A stretch of DNA of 10,249 nt, from assembly GCA_003024985.2 (NCBI GenBank), contig PXIH01S0012735.1, one strand, 5' to 3'. This DNA is from Euperipatoides rowelli. Its lineage: Eukaryota; Onychophora; Udeonychophora; Euonychophora; Peripatopsidae. The translations under genes and the position numbers were made by a program. Positions 8,043 through 10,249 of the stretch are shown one piece after another. The notes under the pieces are model-generated. The model worked only from the letters and a program-made list of their open reading frames with translations, ran no database searches and was not told where the DNA came from. Every line of letters begins with the position of its first letter. The stretch's first letter is position 1.

Positions 8043-8113
8043 GGGGTGTCAGAGAGATTTGAATCCCAGCCATCAGATCCAAAATCAGAGACATTAACCA
8101 ATAGGCTATTTTT
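8043..8113 (-). repeat. tRNA-like block (tRNA-derived SINE or tRNA relic)
   Basis: On the minus strand, TAGCCTATTGG resembles a pol III A box. GATTCAAATCT, 43 bases after its start, resembles a B box, which is the spacing found in tRNAs. Between them, an imperfect anticodon stem TCTGA/TCTGA (four of five pairs) frames a T-rich loop that could carry TTG or TTT. The arrangement recalls Lys or Gln tRNAs. The acceptor arms do not pair and the D stem is broken, so this is not a working tRNA. A tRNA-derived SINE head is the best reading. The open frame over this block on the minus strand looks spurious. Confidence 0.4.
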
Positions 8114-8130
8114 AAACCTGAAAATTGGGT

Positions 8131-8164
8131 ATAGAAAGCACTGACTGAAGTCAGTGATAGAAAG
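8131..8164. mobile_element. Palindrome flanked by 8-bp direct repeats, possible hAT remnant
   Basis: ATAGAAAG at 8131-8138 and again at 8157-8164 flank an 18-bp hairpin (CACTGACT, loop GA, AGTCAGTG). Eight-base target duplications with ends of the CANNG type are characteristic of hAT transposons. The structure therefore looks like two terminal repeats left joined after loss of the interior. It lies next to the tRNA-like block. Chance or slippage could also produce it. Confidence 0.4.
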
Positions 8165-8513
8165 GTACTAGGGGGAATCAATGATAAATATGAGATGATG
8201 TTTGTTCAATTAATTAATATACAGTAGATAACAAAAGAGTTATTCTGATTGTATTCATTTCATTAGACCATGACTTATTAAATGGGGTTGTTATTAGCAT
8301 TACAGTATATCGATATAGGCTACTTCAAATAACAACCATCATTATTAATTTTAAATATTGTAATACGACTTCATAATTCATAACTGATTATAAAAATTCA
8401 AAATCACCATATGCAATTAGTCAGAGTAGAATCTACTATAATAAAATGGTTACTAATAGGTTTGAATACCGTTAAACACAAAGTCTATACAGGATTTCTA
8501 TACAATCTAACAA

Positions 8514-8531
8514 GAGCGCTAACAAGCGCTC
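8514..8531. repeat. GC-rich 7-bp hairpin
   Basis: GAGCGCT pairs with AGCGCTC over an AACA loop. It stands out as a GC-rich stem in very AT-rich sequence. There is no adjacent T run of the length a terminator would need and no gene end. Confidence 0.6.
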
Positions 8532-8776
8532 CTATTACAAAATCTTTTTAAATATTTTTAAATAGGATGGATTTATTTTGATACCATATATTTTATCTCA
8601 AGCTATCATATATAAACACCAAAAATTAAGTTGTAATAAATCCAACAAGCTATATTTAAATATAAACGTGAAAATATTTTCACAATTTGACTATTCGTAA
8701 TCACTCTCGAGGTGGTGTCTTTTTCACACCTTTTAAATGAATGCTTCCAGCTCATTGGTCTAATCTAACTACGGTG

Positions 8777-8788
8777 TCTCTCTCTCTC
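8777..8788. repeat. (TC)6 microsatellite
   Basis: Six TC units in a short stretch of higher complexity. No function is evident. Confidence 0.7.
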
Positions 8789-8795
8789 ACGATAG

Positions 8796-8850
8796 AATAT
8801 TTATAGCTCTCCTAATAAATATTTATAGATGTCCTAATAAATATATTTAA
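8796..8850. repeat. 22-bp tandem repeat, about 2.5 units
   Basis: The unit AATATTTATAG, four or five variable bases, CCTAATA occurs at 8796-8817 and 8818-8839. A shortened third copy (AATATATTTAA) follows. Units one and two differ only in the bases after TATAG (CTCT against ATGT). Confidence 0.65.
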
Positions 8851-9075
8851 ATTAAAAGCATATATTTAGCTGAAGAATGAAATAGATTAACTATACAAGA
8901 ACAAAACATTTATTTTTCAGGAATAAAATTATAACACTCACCAACCGATCACTCACATGAGAATTGAGAAGCGGCAGTACACTTTAGTAATAACATTTTA
9001 ATTATTATTGAGTTATTAACATGTTTAGGATAGTTATAAGGTAGATATTCAAAAGAGGTAACACATAAGAAACTT

Positions 9076-9312
9076 AACCTTCAAGCGTTCGCGGTCAAAA
9101 TTTTAACATGAGCGGTCGCGTGTCGTAANATTATGGGTAATATATGTCCCATAATGCATTGTAAAATCCAAGATGGCCGACTTCCTGTTCCTAATTTTGG
9201 TAGGTTTAAGGCATGGAGGTATAAAGATTAGTGGAGGTGCCCTTACCTTTTTGCTACATGTTATGAAAGTGAAGCCAGGAGGCGTGGCCAAGTTCCATAT
9301 TTGTTTGCCCAT
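9076..9312 (-). mobile_element. GC-richer block, probable end of a second TTAA-type transposon
   Basis: TTAA at 9076-9079 is followed by CCTTCAAGCGTTCGCGGTC. Read on the minus strand this ends GACCGCGAACGCTTGAAGG then TTAA, the general form of a piggyBac terminus. The block is clearly richer in G+C than its surroundings. It contains a hairpin TTATGGG/CCCATAA (9131-9137 with 9148-9154), a CAAGATGGCC motif, an ACTTCCTG motif and an uncalled base at 9129. I find no matching inverted end, so it is truncated or extends in a form I cannot see. An open frame of about 69 codons on the minus strand crosses the N and resembles no domain I know. Confidence 0.4.
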
Positions 9313-9447
9313 AACATTGCATTGAAAAGCATTGAACTCATGCCTATTTTTTTAACATTATGAATATAAAATTCATTTAAATAAAATATAGAAATAAATT
9401 TATTCAAATATTGATTGTTCTTTCTCAGTTTATATTGAATATATAGT

Positions 9448-9930
9448 TTAACCTTTTCCACTCCAATGTCGAGTCTCAATCGCCATTTTCAATTTAGTAG
9501 TTGCAATCCAAAGTGGATTCAGAATCGCCATTTTGTATTTCATAATCAATAATTATTATTATATTCAAATATGCTTCAATTACTATTTTTTTTTACTTTC
9601 AAAGACTCAAAATATATTTGTCTTTAATTATCTCAAGAAATTTAAGAGATAAATAAATAAAAAAATACTAATTATAAGAAATAAAAATTCTAGAAATCAA
9701 AATTTATTCATTTTTTTTTGTATCCAATAAATCAACTAGTAAAACTGGTACAAGCTTTTTTTTTATGAAAACAATATTTATCTATTATTCAGCACCCAAA
9801 AGATCAATTAGATCAAAATAATATAAAAGCACCGTATATAAATTTGTGTAATAAATAACTTGGAAAATCAACGTGTGTTATTTATCATCCACTCCAAAGT
9901 CGATTGCCATTTACAGTTTAGTTATTTGGT
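9448..9930. mobile_element. Left end of a piggyBac-like element with subterminal repeats
   Basis: TTAA at 9448-9451 is followed by CCTTTTCCACTCC (9452-9464), the exact inverse of the end at 129-141. Two 28-bp subterminal repeats follow at 9462-9489 and 9507-9534 (TCCAAWGTSGA to CGCCATTTT). A third partial copy at 9889-9917 begins CCACTCCAAAGTCGATTGCC. A stretch near 9599-9630 (CAAAGACTCAAAATATATTTG) parallels the interior of the complete MITE. No right end is found before the window closes, so the end coordinate given is only the last recognised repeat. No transposase is visible. Confidence 0.5.
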
Positions 9931-9958
9931 TCTCATTTTTCGCTATGAAGACACAACA

Positions 9959-10249
9959 GAATCAATATTAGTAAATCTAAATAAGATAGAAACAAACTTT
10001 AAATATATTTTTTATTTAGTTTTTTATAAGGAATTCAATGCTCTAAATTACAAAAAAATCCAACAAAGATATTATTTTTAATTAATAAATTATGTAATGT
10101 TAGTAATATATGCATTTGATATCAACCAAAGTATAGGCAATCTCATGACAAACGGAATCAATATTAGTAAATCTAAATAAGATAGAAACAAACTTTAAAT
10201 ATATTTATTATTTATTTTTTTATAAGGAATTCAATGGTCCAAATTACAA
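9959..10249. repeat. Direct repeat with 196-bp period, cut by window end
   Basis: Bases 9959-10053 and 10155-10249 align without any net insertion at an offset of 196, with only a handful of mismatches over 95 bases. They begin GAATCAATATTAGTAAATC and end AATTACAA. The second copy runs into the window edge, so this may be the start of a tandem array with a unit near 196 bp, or just two copies inside a larger element. The intervening 101 bases include no obvious gene. Confidence 0.7.

Larger units (their letters stand above)
5853..10249 (+). other. Intron D (5' part), at least 4397 bp
   Basis: The intron begins with donor GTAAATATAG and is not closed within the window. Reading on from exon D gives a stop after nine codons (TAA), as expected for intron. 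No downstream exon with the expected family helix is visible. The contents I can name are a candidate microexon (6865-6889), inverted repeats (6495-6519, 6571-6672, 7157-7191, 8514-8531), a TAG microsatellite, a 25-bp degenerate repeat, a tRNA-like block, a palindrome between 8-bp repeats, a 22-bp tandem repeat, a GC-richer block, a second piggyBac-like end and a 196-bp-period repeat. No neighbouring gene is supported on either strand. Confidence 0.55.

Noticed and set aside
7981-8181. 66-codon minus-strand frame
   Set aside because: It runs across the tRNA-like block and the palindrome, with no recognisable protein.
8749-8800. tRNA-like start AGCTCATTGGTCTAA on the + strand
   Set aside because: It resembles an A box, but there is no B box at tRNA spacing and no D-stem or T-stem pairing.
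8909-8990. Possible next exon after acceptor TTTATTTTTCAG
   Set aside because: Exon D exits in phase 0, and this would read GAA TAA at once. All three phases stop before a usable donor.
9261-9479. 72-codon minus-strand frame
   Set aside because: It spans two different transposon ends and AT-rich filler, with no domain or codon signature.

Overview
This window is very AT-rich (roughly three quarters A+T by eye), intron-rich animal-type nuclear DNA. Long homopolymer runs, microsatellites, several hairpins and transposon ends are scattered through it. There are no bacterial gene arrays, operons, rRNA genes or CRISPR arrays. The long runs between short spliced exons, GT-AG splice sites and a dynein-2 type protein point to a metazoan with cilia. 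The sequence does not let me name the species.

The only protein-coding content I can support is a chain of four internal exons on the + strand: 383-498, 3645-3687, 5045-5119 and 5592-5852. They join through four donors and four acceptors in one consistent frame (intron phases 2, 0, 0, then a phase-0 exit) to give 165 open codons. The product is hydrophilic and highly charged, and it carries an acidic, aromatic block (EFEDYDDDFEDDGDDESSN) across the junction of the third and fourth exons. From memory this matches the acidic segment of WDR60/DYNC2I1, an intermediate chain of the cytoplasmic dynein-2 motor that drives retrograde transport in cilia. The start codon, the conserved helix after the acidic block and the WD40 propeller all lie outside the window.

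The rest is intron: more than 382 bp upstream, then 3146, 1357 and 472 bp, and more than 4397 bp downstream. The first and last introns hold ends of a piggyBac-like TTAA/CCYTTTCCACTCC family (right end at 129-145, a complete short element at 2359-2724, left end at 9448). The complete element contains an exact 127-bp duplication around a single N, most likely an assembly artefact. The last intron also holds a 25-bp degenerate repeat, a tRNA-like (SINE-type) block on the minus strand, a tiny palindrome between 8-bp direct repeats that resembles a collapsed hAT insertion, a GC-richer block at 9076-9312 with YY1- and ETS-like motifs, and a 196-bp-period repeat cut by the window edge.

I found no new multi-gene system. 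The most useful points are the gene identity, the assembly duplication and the mobile-element remnants.
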